Assembly: GCA_002722885.1 (NCBI GenBank)
Contig: PBNE01000015.1
Location: 30,680-94,679 of the forward strand
DNA length: 64,000 nucleotides
Source: Rhodospirillaceae bacterium
Lineage (GTDB): Bacteria > Pseudomonadota > Alphaproteobacteria > SP197
Direction: 5' to 3'
Shown: positions 26,274-34,054 of the stretch, piece after piece
How the letters are laid out: the number at the start of each line of letters is the position of its first letter
How positions within the stretch are numbered: position 1 is the first letter of the stretch
The notes under the pieces: model-generated
Told to the model about the DNA's origin: nothing
What the model saw: only the letters and a program-made list of their open reading frames with translations
Database searches by the model: none
Position numbers and translations under genes: made by a program

Positions 26274-27151
26274 GACTGCACCTCGGTCGCGCTGACGGGC
26301 TTGAGGCCGGCCTGCAGCTCCTCGATCACCGCGTCGTAGTCGCGGCCCACCAGGTTGCCGACATGCCAGTTCAACGCCAGTTCCATCATCGCCACCCCGC
26401 GCCCCTTGATGGTGTCGGCCACGATGCATTGCGGTTTGCCCTGGGCGCCCCGGGGCATCTCGTCAAAGGCCTGAAGGATGGCGTCGGTGTCATGACCATC
26501 GATCCGCTGCACATCCCAGCCGAAGGACGCAAAGCGCTCGTCGATCGGCTCGACCGACATAATATCTTCGGTGGCGCCGTCGATCTGCAGCCGGTTACGG
26601 TCGACAATCGCCACCAGATTCTGGGTGCCGAAGTGACCGGCGGCCATGGCGGCTTCCCAGACCTGGCCCTCGTTCAGTTCACCGTCTCCCAGCATGCAGT
26701 AGACCCGGTAGTCACGCTGTTCGGCCCGAGCCGCAAGTGCCATGCCCAGGCAGACCGACAGACCGTGTCCCAGCGAGCCGGAGCTGAAGTCGCAACCCGG
26801 GATCTTCTTCATATCGGGATGGTCACCGAAAGCGCTGCCCAGCCGGGTGTAGTCGTCGAGCAGCGCAGCGTCGAAGTAACCGAGATCGGCGAGAACAGGA
26901 TAGAGCCCGATCGCAATATGTCCCTTCGAGAGCACGAAGCGATCGCGGTCCGGCCAGTCGGGCTCGGCAGGATCGAGGCGCATTTGGGCATAGTAAAGCG
27001 TGGCCAGGAGTTCGGCCGCCGAGAACGTGCTGGAGTAGTGCCCGGCACCGGCGATTTTCGTCAGCCTGACGGTCTCGAGCCGGATGAATTTCGCCCGGTC
27101 TTCCAGAAACGCCTTGCTGACATTCCGGCCGTGAGTCTGCTGCTCGGTCAT
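26270..27151 (-). CDS. Transketolase N-terminal subunit
   Basis: A 293-residue thiamine diphosphate-binding domain. The cofactor motif GDGELNEGQVWEAAM begins at about residue 155, after SSGSLGHGLSVCLGMALA; GAGHYSSTFSAAELLATLYY and RFVLSKGHIAIGLYPVL are further hallmarks. The start at 27151 has caggga closely upstream; the in-frame ATG at 27181 does not. It lies 61 bases downstream of the carnitine-dehydrogenase-like gene and is coupled to the C-subunit, so the likely operon is dehydrogenase, tktN, tktC, ATC-hydrolase-like gene. Confidence 0.92.
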   Translation of the reverse strand: MTEQQTHGRNVSKAFLEDRAKFIRLETVRLTKIAGAGHYSSTFSAAELLATLYYAQMRLDPAEPDWPDRDRFVLSKGHIAIGLYPVLADLGYFDAALLDDYTRLGSAFGDHPDMKKIPGCDFSSGSLGHGLSVCLGMALAARAEQRDYRVYCMLGDGELNEGQVWEAAMAAGHFGTQNLVAIVDRNRLQIDGATEDIMSVEPIDERFASFGWDVQRIDGHDTDAILQAFDEMPRGAQGKPQCIVADTIKGRGVAMMELALNWHVGNLVGRDYDAVIEELQAGLKPVSATEVQS

Positions 27152-27212
27152 GGTCTCTCCCTGTTGCGGGCACCGTGCCACGCAGCCCGCCGTGGGGAAA
27201 GGCCGCGACCGG

Positions 27213-28163
27213 TCAGTCGAATCCGGCCTCGCGTCGAGCCTTGAGCACCTTCACCAGGCCATCGTTCATCTTGCGCGTCATGGTCAGGAAGTCTGCGCCA
27301 CCAGCTGCCTCCTCGCTGCCTTCAACCATCTTTTCGGTCAACTCGTCCGTCAGCTCTGGCGCGATCAGGCGGGTCCAGGGGAACTTCAGCGCGGGGCCGA
27401 ACTGCTCCAGGCAGTAGCGCATACCGCCCTCGCCGCCACCGACGTGATAGACCATACACGGCCCCATCAGCGCCCAGCGGGGGCCCGGGCCATTGGTCAC
27501 GGCGATGTCGATCTGTTCGACCGTGGCCTCGCCTTCGTTGACCATGTGCAGGGCCTCGCGCCAGATCGCTTCCTGCAGGCGCGTGGCGACAAACCCGGGC
27601 ACCTCGCGGTCCATCACCAGCGGCGCCTTGCCCGCCTGCTTGAAGAAGGCGCCGGTCCAGGCGACCGCATCGGCATCGGATTTCTCGCCTCCGACGATTT
27701 CGACCAGCGGCATCAGATAGGGCGGGTTGAAGGGATGGCCGGTGACGGTTCGTTCCGGGGTCGGGCACTTGGCCTGGATGTCGGTGATCGAGAGCCCGGA
27801 GGTCGACGAACAGATCACGACACCGTCCGGCACCAACGCGCCCAGTTCGGCATAGACCGACTGTTTGAGCTCAAGGCTTTCGGGCACGCTCTCCTGCACG
27901 AAATCCGCCTCGGCCACCGCTGCAGCCATGTCGGTGGTGATGGTCCAGCGGTCTCGCGACGCACCGTCAGCAAGGCCCAGCTCTGTCAGCGCCTCCCAAG
28001 CGGCATCGACCAGGCCACGCAGCTTCAGCTCTTCGGACGCATCGTGGACCCAGGACGTTACGTCGTACCCTCGCGACAGGAAGTAGGCGGCCCAGCCGCC
28101 GCCGATCGGGCCGGCGCCCAGGCAGGTGATGTTGCGGACGTCTTCAGGAGCTTTGCGGGCCAT
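27213..28163 (-). CDS. 3-hydroxyacyl-CoA dehydrogenase family, carnitine 3-dehydrogenase-like
   Basis: A 316-residue protein, the length of bacterial carnitine dehydrogenases. The NAD-binding motif CLGAGPIGGGWAAYF begins at about residue 14; GHPFNPPYLMPLVEIVGG and VPGFVATRLQEAIWREALHM are strong family blocks. It should oxidise a 3-hydroxy group to a ketone with NAD; carnitine to 3-dehydrocarnitine is the best-known reaction for this architecture without CoA binding. ATG 28163 is where homology starts; earlier in-frame ATGs lie within the promoter region shared with the divergent LysR gene, which may control it. Confidence 0.85.
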   Translation of the reverse strand: MARKAPEDVRNITCLGAGPIGGGWAAYFLSRGYDVTSWVHDASEELKLRGLVDAAWEALTELGLADGASRDRWTITTDMAAAVAEADFVQESVPESLELKQSVYAELGALVPDGVVICSSTSGLSITDIQAKCPTPERTVTGHPFNPPYLMPLVEIVGGEKSDADAVAWTGAFFKQAGKAPLVMDREVPGFVATRLQEAIWREALHMVNEGEATVEQIDIAVTNGPGPRWALMGPCMVYHVGGGEGGMRYCLEQFGPALKFPWTRLIAPELTDELTEKMVEGSEEAAGGADFLTMTRKMNDGLVKVLKARREAGFD

Positions 28164-28289
28164 CTCGGATCTCACTGGTGCTGTGTTTGAAGCGTGTCGT
28201 GTGCCGCGCTCTAGCATCACCGCGCGGCCGGGGTCATCACCCCATCGATCAACATTGCCCGCGGAGCGCTTTGGCGTAACAATTCGGTC

Positions 28290-29192
28290 ATGGCAAATCT
28301 GCGTCAGCACCTACCCCCGCTCAACAGCCTCGTCGCCTTCGAGGCCGTCGCGCGCCATGGTAGCATGACCCGCGCGGCCGAGGAACTTCTGGTGACGCGC
28401 GAGGCGGTCAGCCGCCAGGTGCACGCCCTGGAAGAACACCTCGGTACCAGCCTCTTCGTGCGCGTTCATCGGGCCGTCGAACTCACGGCGGACGGTCAGG
28501 CCTTTCAGGAGGTCGTGGCATCAGGCCTGGGATCCATCGCCAAGGCAACAGATTCGCTGCGCAACACCGGCGCCTCGTCACGGGTGACCGTCATGGCAAC
28601 CATTGCGATCGCATCGTTCTGGCTGACGCCGCGCCTGCCTGCCTTCCGCGAACGTCATCCCGACATCGAGATCCGCCTCCGCGCATCCGACCTTCCGCTC
28701 GATATGCACCGCGAGGGGATCGATCTTGGCCTGCGCTATGGCCTCGGGGACTGGTCCGGACAGGACAGCACGGAGCTCTTCGCCACGGAGACCTTCCCGG
28801 TCTGCTCCACCACGTATCTGGAAGATCGTGGCCCCCTCACAGCGCCCGACGATCTGCTGAACCACACGTTGCTCAACCTCGACGGCCCCGCTCACTCCAA
28901 TGAGGACTGGAGCTGGTGGTTGTCCGGCGCCGGCGTCACGCCAGTGCGCTCGCCCAGCATTCTGGGCTTCGATTCCTATGCCAACGTGATTCAGGCGGCA
29001 CTCGACGGCCAAGGCATCGCGCTGGGTTTCTCACGTATCGTCGACGTGCTGCTGCAGCGCGGTCAGCTGATCCAGCCGATTGGCCCAGCGCTCCGGAAGG
29101 GGCGTGCGGTGCATCTGGTCACGCCACCGGGTTCGGAGCTTTCAGAAGCCGCAGTGGCGTTTCGCAACTGGCTGGTCGAGGAAGCCCGCTAG
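28290..29192 (+). CDS. LysR-family transcriptional regulator (GcvA-like)
   Basis: A 300-residue regulator. Residues about 10-65 form the winged helix (LNSLVAFEAVARHGSMTRAA, then TREAVSRQVHALEEHLGT, LFVRVHRAVELTADG). The rest is a periplasmic-binding-like effector domain (SFWLTPRLPAFRERHPDIEI, VIQAALDGQGIALGFSRIV). It is transcribed divergently from the carnitine-dehydrogenase-like/transketolase operon with a 126-base gap, the classic arrangement for LysR control of the neighbouring operon; the inducer is unknown. Confidence 0.92.
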   Translation: MANLRQHLPPLNSLVAFEAVARHGSMTRAAEELLVTREAVSRQVHALEEHLGTSLFVRVHRAVELTADGQAFQEVVASGLGSIAKATDSLRNTGASSRVTVMATIAIASFWLTPRLPAFRERHPDIEIRLRASDLPLDMHREGIDLGLRYGLGDWSGQDSTELFATETFPVCSTTYLEDRGPLTAPDDLLNHTLLNLDGPAHSNEDWSWWLSGAGVTPVRSPSILGFDSYANVIQAALDGQGIALGFSRIVDVLLQRGQLIQPIGPALRKGRAVHLVTPPGSELSEAAVAFRNWLVEEAR

Positions 29193-29204
29193 ACGAGATC
29201 GCGC

Positions 29205-29550
29205 TAAACGAACCGAGCGGGCGTGTAGCTCGCTGAGGCTGTCGCGATCGCCTCCTTCAGGTCGACCTGACCGCCGAACAAGGCGCTGCCGACGTTGTCC
29301 GGATGCCACCGGCCACCTGAACCGGCACGGCCACGTTGTCGATGATCTCATAAATCATATCGGAGTTGTGACGCCCACCCTGCAGCGTGCCGTCGACATC
29401 AACGATATGCAGACACTCGGCGCCTGCGGCGGCAAAGGCCCTGGCAGCCTCCAGCGGGGCCATCTCGAACGCCTCGGGGGTTTCGTGCCGACCGTCGACG
29501 CGGTTCACCGCTTTGCCGCCCATGATTTCAATGGTGGGATAAATCTTCAT
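29205..29550 (-). pseudogene. HisA-like isomerase with internal deletion
   Basis: ATG 29550 has ggaggg upstream and opens a convincing HisA-type barrel start: MKIYPTIEIMGGKAVNRVDG and ECLHIVDVDGTLQGGRHNSD, then VPVQVAGGIRT. Directly after this the sequence jumps, in another frame, to ALFGGQVDLKEAIATAS, which is the C-terminal helix of HisA, ending with TAG at 29205. About 120 central residues are gone, including much of the second half-barrel. Located among catabolic genes, so it was probably a paralogue rather than the histidine biosynthesis gene. Confidence 0.75.
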
Positions 29551-29578
29551 GACGTGCCCTCCAGAGCAAACAGCCTGA

Positions 29579-29743
29579 TCAGCGGCGCGGGCACTGCTTG
29601 ACGGTCTGAAGTTCCAGCCCCAAGTCACCGGCCGCGACCTTCGTCGGCATCCTCTTCAGCCAGTCGGGCATCGCCTTCTTGGCCGGCACTGGCTTGGGCA
29701 GGATCGGCTCCAGCTCCGGCGGGCAACGAAAGATCACATCCAT
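29579..29743 (-). pseudogene. 54-residue fragment of an unrecognised protein
   Basis: An open frame from ATG 29743 to TGA 29579, beginning MDVIFRCPPELEPILPKP and containing AMPDWLKRMPTKVA and LELQTVKQCP. The style (a folded-domain beginning followed by an abrupt basic end) suggests the N-terminus of a longer protein cut short, not a complete small protein. I cannot assign a family with confidence. It lies between two other damaged genes. Confidence 0.4.
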
Positions 29744-29785
29744 CAGCGGGCCTTTTCAACGTATCTTGCGTGCCAGTATGGACGC

Positions 29786-31319
29786 TCAGGCAATCGGCGC
29801 GCCACCTTCGGCAATGCGCCGCGCAACAAAGTCATCGAGCGCCTCGGCCCGATCCCCGGGCATGGCCGGTTGTTCATACGCATCAAGTGCCTGTTTGTAG
29901 AGCCTGTGCGCCCTCTGTACCGCATCCTGCGACCCCGCTTCTTCCCAGGCGCCATGGTTCTGGGTCGAAGCCACCATCGGGTTGTAGAAGGCTCCTTCGT
30001 AGTCGGCTAGGGTGGCCTCGGTTCCGAAGAAGTGTCCGCCCGGGCCGACCTCCGCGATCTCCTCGATCGCAAGCGTCCGGTCCGACACATTGATCGGCTC
30101 AAGATAGGCTGCCATCGCCTGCAGCAGATCGACATCCAGCACGAACTTCTCGAACGACGCACAGAGACCCCCCTTCAAGCCAGCCTGCTGCGTGCATCAC
30201 GATGTTGGCGCCCGAGGTCACGGCACTCCAGAGCGTGCCCTGAGATTCGGCACCGGCCTGAAAGTCCGGCGCATTGGACGACGTGAAGTTCGATCCCCGG
30301 AACGGCAGGCCATAGCGCCGGGCAAGTTGACCGCCGACATGGATCGCCTTGTTTCCTTCCGGCGAACCGAAGGCCGGCGCACCGGTCTTCATGTCGACAT
30401 TCAGCGTCCTAGCCGCCGTCACGAACGGTGCACCTGGTCTGGCCAGTTGCGACAAGCTGAGAGCCGCCAGCATTTCTGCATTGGACATCGCGATCGCACC
30501 GGCGAGCGCGACAGGCATGGTTGCACCGGCCAACGAGAACGGCGTCAACAGAACCGGTTGGTTGTGGCGCGCCAGCTCGATGATCCCGCCGGCCATAGGG
30601 CTGTCGTACTGCAGCGGCGAGTTGGAGTTGATGATCGCATAGGTCGAGGTCTCCAGCCGTTCACGGGTCGTGCCCTTGGCGATGGCAATCATGTCGAGCA
30701 CATCGTGAATGCGTTGCCGCGGATGGCAGAAGACGTAAGGCACCTTGTCGGTCAGGCGTAGCATGGCGCGGGTCGATTCTAGGTGGCGGACCGGAACATC
30801 GATATCCATCGGCTCGACGGGCGATCCGCCCATCATGTGAATGACGTTGAAGTGGTGACCCAGGCGCACGAAGTCGCTGAAATCGTCAAGCCTACCGGGC
30901 CGTCTGCCGCGTTCGAGATCGCTGCAGTGAGGCGGCCCCAGCACGGTGGTGTTGGCCATGGCACCGTCACCGATGACCAGTTCGCGATCCGGGTTCCACG
31001 ACGCGATCCGGAACGACGACGGCGCCCTGTTCAGTGCTTGCTCGACAATCTCGCGACCCAGGCGAACGGTATGCGTCTCACCATCGATCAGCACGCCCGC
31101 GTCCCGGAAGAGCCCGAGGGCCTCTTCGTCGTGAAACGAGATGCCGATCTCGCTCAAAATTCGGAGCGAGGTTTCATGGATCGATTCTAGTTCATCGGTC
31201 GACAACGGCTCGATGAAGCAACCGCGGAGGCGCGGCTGGCCCCAGGGCCTTTGCACCATGGCCGCGCCACGGCGGCGATGCTGGCGCCGTCCCGTTGATC
31301 GTGGAGTGGCGTCGGCCAT
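29786..31319 (-). pseudogene. MttB-family corrinoid methyltransferase with a frameshift in a G6 run
   Basis: From ATG 31319 the frame encodes an MttB/trimethylamine methyltransferase-family barrel: basic N-terminus, then ESIHETSLRILSEIGISFHD, FSLAGATMPVALAGAIAMSN and SGANIVMHAAGWLEGG. In a run of six G on the minus strand (about 30170-30175) it loses frame; removing one G restores GGLCASFEKFVLDVDLLQAM, which continues to 29786 for a total near 510 residues, the normal length. No TAG occurs in the reading frame, so this belongs to the non-pyrrolysine branch, whose characterised members demethylate glycine betaine or similar quaternary amines onto a corrinoid protein. No corrinoid protein gene is adjacent. 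A homopolymer sequencing error is a serious alternative to inactivation. Confidence 0.82.
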
Positions 31320-31326
31320 GGCTGCG

Positions 31327-31716
31327 TTACTGCGGCTTGTAGGCCACGACCTCGATCTCGATCCGGACGTCCACGAGCAGCTCCGAGATCACCGCGGACC
31401 GCGCCGGCGGCTCCGACGGGAAGTACTCGGAATAGACCTCGTTGAAGCCCGGGAAGTCGGCCCGGTCGCGCAGCCAGACCATCGCCTTGACGACATCATC
31501 GAGCTCACAGCCGGCTTCGGCCAGCGTGTCGCGGATCATTTCGATTGTGACACGGGTCTGGTCTTCGATGGTGCCTTCTGTCAACGGTGCTCCGTCCTTC
31601 ATGGGCACCTGACCGGTCAGATAGACCATGTCGCCGGAACGGATCGCACGTGACAACGAGAGCGTTCGCCCGTTGATCACCAGGGGGCCTCCGATCACTT
31701 CCTTCTTGCCGCTCAT
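31327..31716 (-). CDS. RidA family protein (enamine/imine deaminase-like)
   Basis: About 129 residues from ATG 31716. It contains SGDMVYLTGQVPMKDG, KAMVWLRDRADFPGFNEVYS and the C-terminal PPARSAVISELLVDV, which keeps the arginine used by RidA to bind the carboxylate of reactive enamines. Two further in-frame ATGs exist upstream (31752 and 31737); the chosen one gives the family length and has a gagga about 10 bases upstream. It is placed between the DoeA-like hydrolase and the MttB-like gene with minimal gaps, so it probably detoxifies or processes an imine in that pathway. Confidence 0.87.
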   Translation of the reverse strand: MSGKKEVIGGPLVINGRTLSLSRAIRSGDMVYLTGQVPMKDGAPLTEGTIEDQTRVTIEMIRDTLAEAGCELDDVVKAMVWLRDRADFPGFNEVYSEYFPSEPPARSAVISELLVDVRIEIEVVAYKPQ

Positions 31717-31752
31717 TCCTAAGTCTTCCTCATTCATCAACCTTGTGGTCAC

Positions 31753-32907
31753 TTACCGCACGAACAGTTCTCGCGGCATGTTCGAAAAACTTTCGCCCTT
31801 GTCCTGACCGACCCGGATCGTCTCACTGAAGACGTAGGCATCCTCCTTCTCCCAGATGCCGATGATCAGATGCATGGTGTGGTTGGTCTCCAGCACGGTC
31901 TCGTCGTCATCCTGCAGGCTGAAGCAGAGATCCGACCAATCGACCCCGATCGAATAGCCGATGCGCGATTTCTTGCGAACGCCATGGGGCAAGAACGCGC
32001 GGGAAAATCCGCGATGGACATCTCCACACGTGACACCCGGCCGGATCGTTTCCAGCGCGGCATGGAATCCTTCCAGAACCGCGTTGTGGACATGCAACAG
32101 ACGGTCGGATGGTGGGCCCACCACCGACGTGCGCGACAAGGCACAGGCGTAGCGGTGGACAAAGGCGGCGGTCTCGAAGTCGGTCTGGTCACCCTGACGG
32201 AAGGGTGCATCGGTCCATTTCAGATGCGGCGCCTGGGCGACACCCGGTCCGGTCGGCATGGTGACGGGACGGTTGGGCCCACCGCCGCACTCAGGGGTTC
32301 CGGCAATCAGGTCATGGGTGATTCGCGCGGCGACATCGCACTGGCGCACGCCTTCCGCGATCAGGTCGATGCCGTTCTGCAAGGCCCGATCAACGATCGC
32401 GGCGGACTGCCGCATGTAGCCAAGCTCGGCGTCGGACTTTCGGGCACGGGCCTGAGTCACGACACGGCTGCCATCGACCAATTCGCGATCCCCGAGAACA
32501 CGCACCAGAGCCTGATGATCCGCATGGGAGAAATTGGAGGCGGAGAACTCGACGCCGATCCGTCCGTCACCGGCAATCTCGGCAATCCGTCGGCCGATCA
32601 CATCCCAGGGTGACCGTTCATCGGTGCCGATGTGGTCTTCGGGGTAACACTCGATCCGGTCATGATCCAGGTAGACCGTTGGATAGGCGCAGTAGAGATC
32701 CATCTCCCGCAGAATGATCCGGGCATCGGTATCGCCCGCGCGCAGGATCGTTACCTGCGGAACGTAATCGGAGTCGCCCTCATAGCCGGTCAGCCAACTC
32801 ATGTGCGACTCGAGAAGGATCACCAGGGTATCTATCCCGGCAGCCTCCATGTTGGCGCTGACCCGTTGCACACGGTCTCGGTACTCGCTGAGATCAAAGG
32901 CCGCCAT
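31753..32907 (-). CDS. M24-family hydrolase resembling ectoine hydrolase DoeA/EutD
   Basis: A 384-residue creatinase/Xaa-Pro-peptidase-fold protein. The N-terminal domain has LESHMSWLTGYEGDSDYVPQ, very like ectoine hydrolase; the catalytic half has TDFETAAFVHRYACALSRT, GYSIGVDWSDLCFSL and closes with NMPRELFVR. The usual binuclear-metal ligands of true M24 peptidases are partly absent (ETA in place of the D-x-G motif), as in DoeA-type enzymes. Start at 32907 follows a textbook ribosome binding site (agggaggag). DoeA opens the ectoine ring to acetyl-diaminobutyrate; the neighbouring DoeB-like deacetylase fits the next step, so a cyclic amidine or related compatible solute is the likely substrate class. 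Confidence 0.78.
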   Translation of the reverse strand: MAAFDLSEYRDRVQRVSANMEAAGIDTLVILLESHMSWLTGYEGDSDYVPQVTILRAGDTDARIILREMDLYCAYPTVYLDHDRIECYPEDHIGTDERSPWDVIGRRIAEIAGDGRIGVEFSASNFSHADHQALVRVLGDRELVDGSRVVTQARARKSDAELGYMRQSAAIVDRALQNGIDLIAEGVRQCDVAARITHDLIAGTPECGGGPNRPVTMPTGPGVAQAPHLKWTDAPFRQGDQTDFETAAFVHRYACALSRTSVVGPPSDRLLHVHNAVLEGFHAALETIRPGVTCGDVHRGFSRAFLPHGVRKKSRIGYSIGVDWSDLCFSLQDDDETVLETNHTMHLIIGIWEKEDAYVFSETIRVGQDKGESFSNMPRELFVR

Positions 32908-32921
32908 CGATCTTCTCCTCC

Positions 32922-33947
32922 CTAAACTTGATCCGCCAGATGGTCCCAGCGGGTTGTTTCTTCCGCCACAAGCGCCAGCTTGTCGCCCTTGGCTATCCGA
33001 CAGAAGGCGCGATGCTGATAGAGCACACCATCGACAGACGCCCGGCAAACGATGGGTTTACCGCCAGGATTGTCCGGACTCAGAATCCGACCCAGCGGTT
33101 GCTGCTTCGACACCGTTTCGTCGATCTCGACGAGTGGCTCGTAGAGACCCCCGACCGGTGCGTCGACGTAGCGCGAGAACGTCAGCGCTTCAAGCACACG
33201 CGAACGCCGTCGGTTGCGCCAGCGTGCCGTGCGCAGCCGGCCTTTCATCATGCCCAGGTGCTTGAGCACATTGGTCATGCCGGTCCAGGTCACATCGACG
33301 GACTCCGGCGTCACACGGCCGATACCACCGAGTTCACAGCAGCCGAAGATCTTGCCCATGCGCTCGACCGTGGAGTCAATCATGCCTTCACTGTCGAACT
33401 CCTTGATCAGAATCCCGACCGGCGCCCGAAAGGCTTTCATCACAGCAACGGTCCGCGCCAGACGCTCCTTGTTGCGCAGCTTGTGGATCATCACGCTCGG
33501 CACGATATCGGATGTCCGTCCACCGGCGTGCAGATCGAGGACGACATCGACAGGCGGCAACACCCTGCTGGTCACCAGATGCGCGATACGGTCGGTCACC
33601 GTGCCGCGCGGGTTGCCCGGGAAGACCCTGTTGAGGTTCTTGCCGTCGATCGGTGAAAGGCGCGTGCCGGCGTCCACCGCCGGCGGGTTGAGCATGGGCA
33701 TCAGGATCACGGTCCCGCACACGAGGTCATCGTGACCCAGTTCGCGAATCATCCGCATGATCGCAAAGGGGCCTTCGTATTCATCGCCGTGGTTCCCGCC
33801 GGTGAACAGGACACAGGGCCCCGGACCGTTGCGGATCACCGTGACGGGCAAGCACACGGCCGCACGATTCCGCCCAGCAGCAACCTCGAAGAAGAAGCTC
33901 TGCTTGCCATCGGTCGTCAGAGCTTTTTCGAACTCACTTCCGCGCAT
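32922..33947 (-). CDS. AstE/AspA-superfamily deacylase resembling DoeB/EutE
   Basis: A 341-residue zinc-dependent deacylase. The metal site appears as GGNHGDEYEGPFAIM (His and Glu ligands) with the later histidine in VVLDLHAGGRTSDI, and the segment LSPIDGKNLNRVFPGNP is typical of the DoeB subgroup. DoeB removes the acetyl group from N-acetyl-L-2,4-diaminobutyrate in ectoine breakdown. The start has ggaggt 9 bases upstream; the DoeA-like gene follows after a 14-base gap. The protein diverges enough from characterised DoeB that the exact acyl-amino substrate remains open. Confidence 0.8.
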   Translation of the reverse strand: MRGSEFEKALTTDGKQSFFFEVAAGRNRAAVCLPVTVIRNGPGPCVLFTGGNHGDEYEGPFAIMRMIRELGHDDLVCGTVILMPMLNPPAVDAGTRLSPIDGKNLNRVFPGNPRGTVTDRIAHLVTSRVLPPVDVVLDLHAGGRTSDIVPSVMIHKLRNKERLARTVAVMKAFRAPVGILIKEFDSEGMIDSTVERMGKIFGCCELGGIGRVTPESVDVTWTGMTNVLKHLGMMKGRLRTARWRNRRRSRVLEALTFSRYVDAPVGGLYEPLVEIDETVSKQQPLGRILSPDNPGGKPIVCRASVDGVLYQHRAFCRIAKGDKLALVAEETTRWDHLADQV

Positions 33948-34054
33948 CGCGACCTCCGCATCCTTTCAACCCGGCCACTGTGACCGGTTGCGTTTCCGGC
34001 GCAAGCCCCGTTGAATGCGGCCAACGAAATAAACACCTGCGGGGAGTGACAATC

